Shown piece by piece: positions 35,980-47,684 of a stretch of 64,000 nucleotides of DNA. The stretch's first letter is position 1; every line of letters starts with the position of its first letter. Source of the DNA: Populus alba (Eukaryota > Streptophyta > Magnoliopsida > Malpighiales > Salicaceae); contig NC_133297.1 in assembly GCF_005239225.2 (NCBI RefSeq), positions 15,550,147 through 15,614,146 on the forward strand. Direction: 5' to 3'. A program made the position numbers and the translations under genes. Under the pieces are notes generated by a model. The model was not told where the DNA came from. It saw only the letters and a list, made by a program, of their open reading frames with translations, and did not search any database.

Positions 35980-36260
35980 TTTTTTAAGAAAAAAACACAA
36001 TATCGAACGTTGATACTCGAAAAGAAAATAAGAAAAAAAAGATGTCGACCCTTATTAACTTTTCAAACCCGTGACCTTGGTCATCAAACCAAAAGCTATA
36101 CATGAAAAAATTGTGAAGCCCAATCCCTAAGAAATTAAATGTTGAAAAATGAAATTGAAAAAAAGTTAAACAAAAAAATCCAAAAATAAAAAATAAATTA
36201 AAGGGCAACAACAAATTTTCAATTTGAGAGTTAAATTGAAAGGATAAAAACATTAACAAA
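35980..36260 (-). repeat. Copy of the 170-bp 'gttaac' repeat family
   Basis: It has cgacccttattaacttttcaaacccgtgaccttggtca, then aattgtgaagcccaatccctaagaaattaaatgttgaa, the same block order as the minus-oriented copies at 18843 and 38830. Confidence 0.5.
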
Positions 36261-36359
36261 AGGAGAAAAAATCAATGTCGAGGCCAACAAGAAAGGTGGA
36301 ATTTCTTGATTTTATCAAAACCTAAAAAGAAGAAGGAGATGAAAAAGAAAAAAAAAGAA

Positions 36360-37912
36360 ATGTGGTGGGGGAGAACCTAAACAAACTATTAAAGTTAGAA
36401 GCAAAGTCAAAGATAAGAGGTCAAAGCTAAAATTATGATGCTTCATTTATGAAAGGAATCATTTTACGAGGGAATGTCTAAAAAGGGATAACTTAACATT
36501 GTTTTAGTGGAGAAGGATGTTGAGGAAATAGCATATGTAAGTCAAAAATTCATTCAAGGGAAAAGTTAGCCAAATTGACGAGGATGTAGCTTGGCCATAT
36601 TACCTTTGGTGAGGCAGAAATAGAGTTTTGTACATCTTGATGAATGGATATATCTTGGTGAAGAAAATAAAATTAATATCTTTTTTGGGTTAATTTGTTT
36701 CGGATTTTTAGTGGTCAAGACATATCACAAAGGTTAGGACATTAGAGTTGTTGTGTTAATAAAACTGTGTATGGTGATAAAGTGATGTGGGTACAACAGT
36801 GGATGGAAGACTAGGTCAGATGGGTTTTATGATGGAATGCTATTTTGTGTGTATGCTTGTGCAGGTTTATGACTTTCTGAAAAGACTTCAAAACAATATG
36901 ATGTTGATCACTAAAATTGAGTTGCTCATTTCTATACTTATAGGTTGCATGTGGGGATTTAAAGAGTTAGGTAAACTTAAGGGGGTTTATTGTGAGTGTC
37001 TAAAACTCTATGTGGTTGTAAAAAAAATGATGGTATCTTTGAGGGATGTTATGGGAGTGTCCAGCTTTGCAAAATAGACTTATAAGTGAATAATTTGGCA
37101 TATGGGATTGCCAAGAAGATGAGTATTATTTATGTGTGACTTGGGAGAGTTACATATGACTTTTGGTAGACATGACATCATGTAACAATATGGTGTTGCA
37201 ACTTTAGTTTTGTCAAAATGAGAATGATGGGATTGATCTTGACAATTTTGGGATAGTCTCAAAATATATAGTTTGACTCTGTTTAGGAACAAGAACCTTA
37301 GAATAATATAGTTACATCTTTGACTTGGAAAAAAATTGGTGATGGGATTGTCAATGTCTTTATTATTATGGATTTGATGAATTGAGTTCTGGTTGAATAT
37401 AGACAGATTCAAGAGGCTTTATATATGTGGCATAAAACTATGACAATAGACACATTTAGTGAGATGTACTTCAAGTTTGTTTCGATGAGGAAATAAAGTT
37501 TTTTTGGTTGGAGAGGTTTGTTACATGGTTAAATTTGTCAAGGGTACATTGTCAAAAACACTACTGGAAATACACAATGGAAATAGTAGTCAATGGTATA
37601 GTGTTAAAATCAACAATGTCAATGAAATTACCAACATCGATAAAAATCAGTAGCATTGGTTGATGCAAGCTAAGATTTGGATGTTGAACAGTCCAAGTCA
37701 TGCATAACTATCAGTAAAGAGCTGGTCAGATAGACATTCATTTAATGGGAAAAGGTGTTAGTAGAGTTGTGAGAAGTTTTGGTAGTTGTCAAATATGACT
37801 AGTTAAAAACTATTCAGATTATGGGTAATAGGTCATCAAACATGAAGCATGACTAAAGATGCTCTATAAGGTCATTAATTTTATGGGACAATAAGAGAGA
37901 TTGCCTAACACT
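36360..37912 (+). pseudogene. Retrotransposon relic with decayed zinc knuckle
   Basis: Codons near 36440-36490 read CFIYERNHFTRECLKRD, a CCHC-type gag zinc knuckle in which the second cysteine is replaced by tyrosine. Further on, the sequence has a codon-like texture (for example 36787-37077), but stops and the lack of further motifs prevent a firm call. It lies just before an LTR-like block in the same orientation. Confidence 0.3.
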
Positions 37913-38352
37913 TGTTGAAATGAGACTACTAAGTTCATAAAAAACATAGAGAAGAAATTGCTCCATTATGTTCTTAAAAATAAGAATGACAACTTTGTTT
38001 TGTAACTTCCAAGAAATTGTTTATAAATAGGGTTAAGAGCCTTTATTATGTAGTATGCAAGCTTGATGAAAGTTTTATGCATGGCATACATATACGAATT
38101 TATGTCTATTCTTTTTTAAAAATTTAATAAAAGGTTGGGAAATAGTTCCTATAAATCTTGTTATGTACTTTACTTTGCTTGTGTTAATTGTGCTTACTTG
38201 TAAAAAAATTAAGCGTGGAAACCTTTTAGGATGAAGAAAACACATAGTTGTAGGCAAACACAAACAAACAAGTAAAGAAAAGCTTAGTCTAAAAGGACTA
38301 GATAACTGCATAGGAGTTGGAATTTTATGGACAAAAATTTATCCATGTGACA
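37913..38352 (+). mobile_element. LTR-like segment followed by a decayed primer site
   Basis: It starts TGTTGAAATGAG and ends TGTGACA. It has ttataaatagggtt (38031-38044) in the usual TATA place about 120 bp in. Two bases after its end, tggtattaaagtgtgg resembles a tRNA-Met primer site. No second copy is seen, so it may be a solo or truncated LTR. Confidence 0.35.
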
Positions 38353-38719
38353 AGTGGTATTAAAGTGTGGTTGCAATTCAAGAAAGGCCTACATATATTG
38401 AAGGCTTGATAGGATTGATCGAAAAGGGTGAAGATTTCTCTAGTGCTATTATTGGATTTTAAAGAACAAAAAAAAAAATCCATGGCTTGACACCATAAAA
38501 AGAGAGCTAAAAAAATAATGACAATCAATCCCTTAGAATAAAAATATAAAATGATGAAATCAGAAGAAGAAAATAATAAAAAAAGTATTAAAACACAAAG
38601 CACCAACAAAACCAAGTGAAATTGTCAAAATCTACAAATAGAACCAAGCAGACAATCATTATTTGATAGGTGGCTCACAGTGGTGGCTCGCACAACACTA
38701 CGAGCCTATTATTTTTTTA
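38353..38719. other. Interior start of the LTR-like element, non-coding
   Basis: AT-rich sequence after the possible primer site; no gag frame survives. Confidence 0.3.
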
Positions 38720-40023
38720 TCGTAGAAAAGATATTGAGACGATGCATATTAAAAAAAAAAATCCAAGATTATGATCATTGACTCGAGATCCAAAAATATT
38801 AAAAAGCAATGAAAAAAATGGTTGAGCCAAACCTAGTGAATCTGTTGAATCTATGAGTCGAGACATGATACCAAGATAACTCAATAAAATAAAAAAGGTA
38901 AATAAACAAAGAATACTAATTTAAAAAAAAAAACAAAATTCCTTCAAGTATTGCTTCAAATTAAATGTCAGGGGTGCAATCAATAAATTTAATTTAATAA
39001 AAAAATAAAATAGGGTCAACCATATTTTTCATCAAATAAATAATATCAAAACGATGCAAACCTGTAAACTCAAGTTAAACTCTCAAACCTGCAATCCATT
39101 AAATTCTTGACCCGGGCTCAACTCAGGAACTCAATGTCTAAAAAAATAAATGTTAGATGATGAAATCAATTAATTCAATTCAAAAATAAAATAAAATAAA
39201 TTTCCTTTGGAAAATCTAAATTTAACAAAGACCAAAAAACCTAAAAGCAAGGTGGCTCATGTTATTTTAAAATTGACCATAAAAATCTCATAAAAAGTGA
39301 ATAAAAAAAATAACAAAATGGAAAAAAAGCAAAAAAAAAAAACCACGGAAACCCGTAATTGTGTCAACTTCATAAATCAAAGTCAATCTTTTAAACCTAT
39401 AAACCATTAAATTTTAGACCTGGACTAAACTAAGAAGCTTAACACTAGTCCAATTAAATGTTGGAAGATAAAATTTTAAAAAAAATCAATCTAAGAAAAT
39501 CTTGCAAGGTAAAAAAAATACAATAATAAAAAAATATTAGATTTTATAGAAAAAAAAAAACAAAAAAAATGATTAAATTGCCAAATGTTTTTTGCAAAAA
39601 CCATATAAAAAATAGCAATAAAAAGAATATAAACATTGGGGGTGAAATAAAAAAAGTATTAATTTAATAAAGAGAACAACGGTGAAATTTGAAGAACCCT
39701 TTAATTCCATAATTATTTTTAAAATTTTAAAAACTGTAATAAAGAGAATAAAGATGAAATCTTAAGCATAACAAAAGGCCAATACAAAAATCACTTAGGA
39801 GAGAATGAAAAAGAAAAACAAAAGGTTGCACGCATCACTCAAACCATCATTAAGCTAGACACATTGTTTATTTATGGAGGGGACGTTGAGATCCTTGACC
39901 ATCTTGTGCTCGAGATAACCTTGCACGAAGAAAGGTGAAAACAATGACAATGCTTAAGAGTCAATAATTTTATGGTAAAGGATAAAACGAATAAAAAAAT
40001 CAATCTACAAAAAACTAAGACTA
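38720..40023 (-). repeat. Composite repeat: gttaac family copies and AT-rich filler
   Basis: Minus-oriented copies of the 170-bp family near 38830-38880, 39060-39180 and 39350-39450 (shared blocks aaccta..gaatc.gttgaa..atgagtc and ctcgggcctgaactcagga). Purine-rich filler follows, with a GC-richer end (gcacgcatcactcaaacc, near 39827), the same overall order as 18690-20285 and 40850-41720. Confidence 0.45.
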
Positions 40024-40831
40024 TGTTTGGTAACGAGGTTGTGTCTGTGTTTTGTTTAAAACACATATGCAACCTGTTTGGTAAAGAAAAATACACAATT
40101 CATTGTTTATGGGCCCTACATATTTTTGTGTCTGAGACTAGGAAAAGGAAAAGCAGCAAAATGTTGCTTCTTGCGCACTGTTCATGCTAATTGCATTTGC
40201 ATTATTCAATTAGCATGAACAGTGTACATTAATACACTATTCGTGTGAACAGTGCAAGAGAATTGCAGTGTTCACTTAAAAATCAATGAATAGGGCAATT
40301 CACTTACATTGTTCACGTGAACTTTTTTTTTTAATGTGTTAATTTTTTTAATAGTTTTGTTTTTTAAAAAAACTAGTTTGCAGTGAATTATATTCACTCG
40401 CATTGTAATATCAATTTTATATCTGATAATATTTTATCTAATTTCATTACACGCTCAAAAAATTATGAAAAATATAGTTCTTATCATATTAAATTTTGTA
40501 CGTAATGGATTTATAAATAGTTTAATGGAATAATAAAAAATATTTTATATAAAGTATTATTTATTTCATGATGTAATAGGAGTAATTAATTCTACAATAG
40601 TTAAATTTAAAACCATCAATATTAATATATATTTTTCAAAATTATTTTATAACCTCAATTTTAAAAGCATTTTTAATCAAACACAATAAACTATTTTTTT
40701 CTTCAACCTCAATTTTAACCATAGTTTTAACCAAACACCTATTTTTTCAAACCAACTTCAACTAAAAATACTTTTTATAAAAAACAATTTTTTTCAAACC
40801 AAAACCACAACAGATACCGCAATACCAAACA
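40024..40831. mobile_element. Non-autonomous DNA element with TGTTTGGTA inverted ends
   Basis: The left end TGTTTGGTAACGAGGTTGTG and the right end (reverse complement TGTTTGGTATTGCGGTATCTGTTGTG) form imperfect inverted repeats of over 20 bp across 808 bp. Sub-terminal AT-rich stretches pair as well (accaaacac near 40732). No transposase frame is present. The interior holds many gtgaacagtg-like motifs and a perfect palindrome. The superfamily is unclear; hAT-like is a guess. Confidence 0.55.
40176..40224. repeat. Perfect 18-bp inverted repeat with a 13-bp loop
   Basis: The left arm cactgttcatgctaattg (40176-40193) and right arm caattagcatgaacagtg (40207-40224) are exact reverse complements. 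Further cactgttc/gaacagtg motifs follow at 40246-40320, so several alternative hairpins are possible within the element. Confidence 0.9.
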
Positions 40832-40849
40832 CACTCTAAATCAACCCAT

Positions 40850-40945
40850 GTTAACCCGACCAACCTATGAAATGGGGATAACCTCACAAAAAAGTTGAAC
40901 AAATCACAAAGCTCATAACCCAATACATCAACATCAAAAGATAAA

Positions 40946-40976
<31 letters not shown>

Positions 40977-41720
40977 TAATAAGTCAATGTCAAATAATAA
41001 AAATAGAAAAAAAAATATTCTAAAACGGATTTAAAAAAAATACCGAACTCAAACTAGGTAAAGCATTGAAACTGGTGAATTGGGTTATGAGAATAGATTA
41101 AATAAAAGGAAAAAATAATCACAAAGAAAAAATCTTTAATTATAAATAAATAAATAAACAATAATGACCAAATCTTGCACCAAAAATAATTGAAAAAAAC
41201 TAAATAGGGACTAAATTGAAAAGAAAATAAATGAAGAAAAGGATAGAAAAAAGTAATGAAAAAAATGAGGACCAAAATTTGAAAAAAAAATGAATTAAAA
41301 TTCTAAAGGACAAAATCAAACAATTAAAATAAATGCAAAGGATGAAAAAACATCAATAAAAAAAATAAGGACCAGATTGTAAACAAAAAAAGAAATTAAA
41401 TTAAATTTGAAGAGGGATAAAATTGAAAAAAATAAACTTTAAAAAACATTAAAATCAAAGCAAATAGAAATCAAAAGAATGAGAACCGAACCAAAAAAAC
41501 AAAAAACCAAAATGGAGGACAAAACAAAATTTTTCAAGGCCTAACATGAAAACCAAAGTCCAAGAGGGAGAAATGAAGGGCGGGAGAAAAAACTCCATCA
41601 TCATCAAACCGCCGCCTGCCTTGGTGAATGCGTCACTCCACTCTAGCTACTATATCACATCCTTGCGTATTGGATGAGACGAAATTTTTTTTTTTTTTTT
41701 ATCACTATAATTATCTACAC
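40850..41720 (-). repeat. Composite repeat, same order as 18690-20285
   Basis: It begins with a minus-oriented gttaac block (cccatgttaacccgaccaacc). Then come aatcataacccaatacatcaac, purine-rich 'gggactaaattgaaaag' filler with caaaagaatgagaacc, a GC-richer end (ccgccgcctgccttggtgaatgcgtcactcc) and a poly-T. An (AAT)n run lies at 40946-40972. Confidence 0.45.
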
Positions 41721-41831
41721 ATGCCTTTTAAATAGCGCAGAGGGCTTTAATGTGCTGAATAGCACGCGTAGGCATATTTTACCAATTTATTAATATTTTA
41801 ATAAGACGAATTACAAAAATAAAAGTCCAAG

Positions 41832-41834
<3 letters not shown>

Positions 41835-41869
<35 letters not shown>
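41835..41869. repeat. (AT)n microsatellite
   Basis: About 35 bp of AT dinucleotides. Confidence 0.95.
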
Positions 41870-41875
<6 letters not shown>

Positions 41876-43430
41876 GGTGCAAAGATAAAAACGTTCTTAG
41901 AAGTCATTCTCTAAATCTAAATAATCAAAGGTTAACTATGTAATTTTGCTGTATAAAAATAATGCAAAGACAAATAAATCCCTCCCCGCAAGACCATTTT
42001 TTCTGAGTACCTAGACGTATAAGTGTTATTTTACTATGCAAATTAAAACAAAAGGACAAAAAAATTAAAACCCCTAACAGAAGACCTTCTTTTTTTTTTT
42101 TTTTTTTTTTTTTCAGATTTCAACGACAAAAGAGTATTTTACTGTGTATTATAAAGTTGAACGACAACTTTTTTCTAGATCAATTCTCAAATGATATTTG
42201 GTTTCTATGAATAATACAATTTTTCCCTCAATATCAAGGTAATTGTTAAGAGCAATGAAAGGCAAAATCATCATTACACTACTTCATTCTACAATGAGTC
42301 TCCTCACATGCTACAGTAATTCACTAAGACCTTTTAGTTTTTTTGTTAATGATTATAACAAGAAAAAAAAAACATAATGAAAAGAAGAACAAGCCTTTTG
42401 ATGTAAGTTTAATAATTTAGTGATATCAATGGTAATTAAATAATTTTACTATACTTAGAATAATAATGACTAAAAAGTCTATAAAGGGAAGTTTTATATG
42501 GCTTTTTACTTTTAAGGGTAAATAAGTTATTTTACTCTGCAAAAAATAAAAAAAATAATTTTTCCCCGATCAATTTGATAATGGTCAATGAACTATAAGG
42601 AAAAAATCATATTACTCCTAAAACAAGTTATTGGATTTTGTTCGAGAATGACAAAATAATCATTTCAATATTCAAATCCTCAATAATATATGTCTTGAGC
42701 TATAGTGTTTTATTAATCTCTTTTAGATTTTTTTTTTGGATGCTTTAAGATATTCAAAAAGTTCAACGTATTCTTCTCTATCAAACAATAAATAACAAAA
42801 TCTAACAATGAGTACATATTTTCAATTTTTTTTATTTTTAGGTTTTTAAGTATTTTTAAAGGATGAAATAAGAAAATATAACCAAAATAATTAAGAAAAG
42901 GCACCAATAAACATGAAAAACAAGTTTTCATCATATAACAAAAAAATCTAAAACGAAAAAGAAATTCATTGTGGCCATCAACAACATATTTTATTAACCA
43001 CCGCTACAGTATAATTATCATTTTGCTCTTCCAAAAACAATCAAAGCCTGGTTCTAGTTCCATAACTACACGTGAATGATGATATGAAAACTCCTTAGGA
43101 ACCATAAAGTTAATATTGAAAAATAAAATAAAATATAAGGATGGAAATGCAAGTTTAATGATCTATAAGGGTAAGAATGAAGTTTGCATGTACTAAAAAA
43201 AAAGGATTTATTAAAAAAAAAAAAAAAACATATAAAATCAACCAATGACAAATTAAATAGACACGAACAAGAGTACAGATTCCTTTTTCTGTCGAGTAAC
43301 ACAGAATCATTCTCCCTTGCTGTTCTCTACTACGCATGCTTGTATGGCCTTCTCTCTCCCTCTCTAGTAATCAGTCAGTCTGATTGTTTATGGATTAGAC
43401 TTTTCTTTGTTTTGTAACCTTAAATTCTTT
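41870..43430. other. Intergenic, nothing recognised
   Basis: AT-rich, with a 25-base poly-T at about 42089-42113. Around 43290-43430 the composition changes towards the WRKY promoter. Confidence 0.45.
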
Positions 43431-44745
43431 TCTCCGTCTCACCTCATCACGAAAAAGAAAACCTTCATCGAAACCTTGGTGGTCGCCGGTTGGTTCCGGC
43501 ATGATCTACGACCCTGATTGAGCTGGGAGTCAAAATTCGAGGGTTTCGCGTGGGAGTGGGACCACCTGATCATCATCATCGTAAAGTAAAATGAAGACAA
43601 GGTTATAATTTAGGTAATTTGGATTGCTAAAGTACTAGACAGATGGTTCACTTTAATTATCACTGTATTTATGGCTATTTTTTAAATATTTTTTTTCTGA
43701 ATTATTTGTGAACTGATTGATTTTTTTTTTTTTGTTAATTAATATTAATTTCCTCTTTAATTGCTAATTCTTTATACTTTTAAGTTGTCTGCTATAATTT
43801 CCACTGTTGGGAAAATGCGAGAAATTGAATTCTGGAGCCAAAAGCTACTGCTGCTGGTCTTAGCATGGTAAAATTATGAATTTTCACTGTGGACTGTCAG
43901 TTTGATTTTTGTTCTATTATCAGAATTGAAAGAATTAATTTTTGGAGAAAAAGAAACTGATTAAATCACATATTTTGGATCATTTTTCTTGGCAACTTAA
44001 CAAGGGATATATAGATTTTTTTTTTCTTGTCTTTCTTATTAATTATTGTTGGAATTTATTTATTTACATGAATTATTTATTTACCATTGAAGAAGAGTAC
44101 AGGCACTATAAATTGGTTATATGTTCGAAAATTCTGTGTGAGTATCCGCAAAATAAATGGTTTCCCAATTGTTTGATGTTTGGTATAGCTTTGAATCGTT
44201 GAATCCATTACGTTATATGTGAAAGGAATTAATTGTCTTGCTTGTTGGTTGATTGAATATGTGCATCATTTGGCTTGTTTTCTGCAAAGGGAGTGTTGGC
44301 GTATCTCTGCACAAGATCGTTGATTTGTTAGATGGGAGTGTTATTTTACAAATAAAATGTCGATGCTCATCCATTTGTGTATAATATGTGAGTATGCTTT
44401 ACCTTTCATCCCAACCGCGCTCACTTGAGTTCATCAGTGTGCGCAGTTGGGATAAAACACTCAAAATAAAACAACTAGAAGAACAATTGTTAAAGTGCTT
44501 GCTATTTTTATTTCTACTAGTGATTGATACTGATACAAAATCTTAATCGACATCATGCCTTAATTCTAAATCAAGCATACATGATTTTGATTACCAGCCT
44601 TCTTTTATATATTTAGATTTGCTTAATTTTCCCATATCACTATGAAGAACTTTAAATATTTTTTGTTTGAATTTTGAATTAGTTGGTCTCGACTGTCAAT
44701 TTGCAAATTCTCGCTATCATTAACTTTATTTTGATGCCTCTTCAG
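43431..44745 (+). promoter_or_regulatory. WRKY1 promoter, non-coding first exon and leader intron
   Basis: About 43435-43615 is GC-richer and likely a non-coding first exon; donor candidates are aag|gttata (near 43601) and tttag|gtaatt (near 43613). The leader intron would then end at cttcag (44740-44745). The exon call rests on composition and splice signals only. Confidence 0.35.
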
Positions 44746-44837
44746 GTATGAACCACCAAAATGAAGTCTGCGGTTAATTGCAGTAATGGCATCTTGAATT
44801 AATCTCTTTGGTTTGTTCTATAACTTCCCAAATTAAG
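44746..44837 (+). promoter_or_regulatory. Three upstream ORFs in the WRKY1 leader
   Basis: If the leader exon starts at 44746, the mRNA has an ATG at 44748 (9 codons, stop at 44777), one at 44761 (13 codons, stop at 44802) and one at 44786 (3 codons). The first two overlap in different frames. All end before the main ATG at 44838. Confidence 0.5.
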
Positions 44838-46690
44838 ATGGTTTCTTCAGAGGAAGTTCCAGATGAAGTTTCTCCAAAGGAGTTGCAGAAAAGACAGAGC
44901 CTAGTTGATGGGACTGACACAAAACCACAGACCCACGATGTTGGAGGTCATGCTTCACAACAAGAAGGAATCCCTGCTTCATATGCCCCTGGGAAATCTT
45001 TGGAGAATACTGGGGGGCGTATATCGGAGTTAGACAAAGAAGGAAGTGTTTCTTCTATAACACCACGGAAGGTCTCACATGCCCCTGGCAGTGATCTCCG
45101 TTCCATGCAATCTGGTCAGGAAGGAAGGACTCCTATCATGCGGGAAAAAGTGTCAGAGGATGGATATCACTGGCGAAAATATGGGCAGAAACTTGTTAAA
45201 GGAAATGAATTTATACGGAGCTATTACAAATGTACACATACAAGTTGTCAAGCGAAAAAGCAGTTGGAATGTTCACATGATGGGAAGCTTGCTGATATTG
45301 TTTACCTTGGTGAGCATGAGCATCCCAAACCTCAACATAACCTCCCGCAAGCTGTTGGTTGTGTCCTGTCTGTTGTTGAAGAAAAACCTGATCATCTTTT
45401 ATTGACTGGTGTTGAAGGTATCAGAGAAAAAATCACCATTTTGTCCATTTGTTTTGCTCTTAATCAACAGAAGATTTTATTATTGTGTTCTTTTATTTGA
45501 ATGCTAATTGATAAATGCAGAAAGTCATGAACCTCATCCGATTGAGTCAACAAATACCTCTCAGATCTCTTCTGTTACGTCCAGTGAGGATGTGAAACGT
45601 GTGCTATCAGAACCAAAAAGGATAAGGGACGAGGTTGATGTAGATGATGATCAACGCTCAAAACGACGGTAAGTTAATAGATGGCTATAAATTTACTCTA
45701 TTGTTTCAAGCATGAGCTAACTCTTTTGTTTCCAATGAACAAAATAGGAAGAAAAGTAGCTGTAATGACAGGTCTACTCCTGTAGATACACCAACTAGTG
45801 AGCCACGTCTTGTCATTCAAACAAAAAGCGAGGTCGATATTGTCAGTGATGGGTATCGATGGCGTAAATATGGGCAGAAATTGGTAAAAGGCAATCCAAA
45901 TCCCAGGTAACTGTCAAATTTAACGAACTCAACAAGGTTAGACCTGGGTTTATACATTTTTAGTTTACATCTCTCCCCTCTGGTTATGAAGATATGTCAG
46001 GAGATGCCTCCTTATATCGGTAGCATATTGAATTGGTTGCTAGTCTGCATGTAGAATCAAAAATACCTAAGCTGTTTGAGTACATGCTGACTTTGTTCTT
46101 TCATCACATTGCGTAGGAGCTACTACAGGTGTTCAAGTCCTGGATGTCCTGTAAAGAAACATGTAGAGAGGGCATCTCATGACCCAAAATTGGTTATAAC
46201 CAGTTATGAGGGACAACATGATCACGATATGCCTCCTTCTAGGACTATTACTCATAACACACCTGGTCTCAACACTTGTACAACTACCATCCAGAATGGC
46301 GAGTTGGGTACAAAATCAGGAGAAGGCAATGCCATTTCCCCTGAAATGGTTGTGTGTAATAGTTCAGATTCCAACATCAAATTGGAGGAGAAACCGAGTT
46401 CCGAGTCAAGAAATAAATGGAAAGAAAGTAATTCAGGCCATGAAAGTAAATCATGTGAGCAGCAGACTGGCAACACAAATGCCACGAAAGCAAGTGGTGC
46501 TGCTAACCTTGATATTGTTGTCAACACCAATCCTGTGTCAGCAGGTAGATCGACTGAGCAACATGATGGTGAGTCAAGAATTGAGCCAAAAGAGAACAGT
46601 GCTGCTTGTGGTGTCCATAACATTACCCCAGGTCCAGAGAGTAATCCAAATGAACAGCACGTACTAAATTCAGAGCCTGTCCAAAGCTAA
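44838..46690 (+). CDS. WRKY1: Group I WRKY transcription factor, WRKY1/ZAP1 type
   Basis: Exons 44838-45417, 45521-45668, 45748-45906 and 46117-46690 give 486 residues, about the length of Arabidopsis WRKY1. There are two WRKY domains. The N-terminal one has WRKYGQK at 112-118 and zinc ligands C132, C137, H160 and H162. The C-terminal one has WRKYGQK at 281-287 and C301, C306, H330 and H332 (C-X4-C-X23-H-X-H). The intron inside the C-terminal domain splits the Arg codon before SYYRC, the position conserved across WRKY genes. Between the domains lies a basic KRSKRRKKSS stretch, a probable nuclear signal. The protein binds W-box DNA in the nucleus. The start chosen is the ATG giving MVSSEEV; no upstream in-frame ATG exists in the exon. 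Confidence 0.92.
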
Positions 46691-47087
46691 TTGAAACAGA
46701 TTGATTTTTAGAAGGGAGGAGGGAAACGACCTCCAGATGTATACATTACTCCTATAGGTTAATTTATCATAAAATCTGTAGAGTTTCGCAGCAAGTATCT
46801 AGCATGCAACTTCATGTTTTGTTAACAGCGTCTTGCATCCGTTGTTTTTCTGATTAGATGTAAAACCATTTGAATTTGGTAAAGAGAAGGTGTTCCCAAA
46901 CTCTTACAATTCCTGGAACTAGTTTGGTGTGCTGTATCTGCCTTATTATATGGTCTCGAGCAGGCATGTTTTTTTCTCTCCCCCTTTTTTTCAACAAACG
47001 CGTCTCATACCGCATAAATATCAGATCCAAGCAAATTGCTTAGGCTATCGGGAGGGTTATGAATCCAATTTGGAGGAAGAGCTGGTT

Positions 47088-47318
47088 CTAGCAGCCTAAG
47101 CTATCTAATCTGGCAACATGATTTGCCTTCCTTCTTACCGATGCAACAGTGATGTTAAGCATGCTATGAAGCTGGTGCTTTATATCCACGACAATAGGGG
47201 CTATCTCCCAATCAGTAACAGAGGTAGATTCTTTGATTGCTGGCTCGATAGCAGCAGCGTCAGATTCCAAGGTTGTTACTGAGGATAGGAACTCGAAGTC
47301 AAGACTCGAGCAAAACAA
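47088..47318 (-). pseudogene. LINE-type RNase H (RVT_3) fragment
   Basis: A 76-codon minus-strand frame matches the C-terminal half of the RNase H-like domain of plant non-LTR elements: ESDAAAIEPAI (normally E-[ST]-D), then WEIAPIVVDIKHQL and VASVRRKANHVA, the classic 'VRRxAN.VAH' block. It ends soon after, without LAK. It sits alone between the convergent WRKY1 and GRAS genes; no reverse transcriptase is near. It may be transcribed within a 3' UTR. Confidence 0.5.
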
Positions 47319-47684
47319 ATAGATTGATTATTCTTAGAGTGATTCATATTGAAAAAAATTCCACAATTTCATTAGGAAACCAGAATGGCCAGAGATTCAG
47401 AGGGTGAACCTTCGGAATCAGAATACCTAATGCTCTGAGAAAGTGAACATATTCTAACCGCAAAGCACCAAGACCTGGTTCTCCCAAGGCCAGGAAAAGC
47501 TAGAAAGTTCAAAGCATTGAGCTGCTGATTCAAAAAAAAAAAAAAGAAAAAAAAAAGAGGGTAACTTGGAGTTTCAGAAGCCAAGTACACAGCTGAGACC
47601 ACTGCCTTCCTCTTAGAACCCTTGCGGTTCTACCTCAGCTAGTTGCCTGCTTTCCTAAATGAGAGCGAAATCAGCATGCAGTTT
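47319..47684 (-). other. GRAS gene 3' untranslated region
   Basis: Follows the GRAS stop codon on the minus strand; no coding frame of note. Confidence 0.4.

Noticed and set aside
36787..37077. 96-codon plus-strand frame
   Set aside because: It lies in a decayed retrotransposon-like stretch and shows no domain; not called as a gene.
45079..46667. Alternative-frame and antisense ORFs over the WRKY exons
   Set aside because: They overlap exons with clear WRKY homology and have no motifs of their own.
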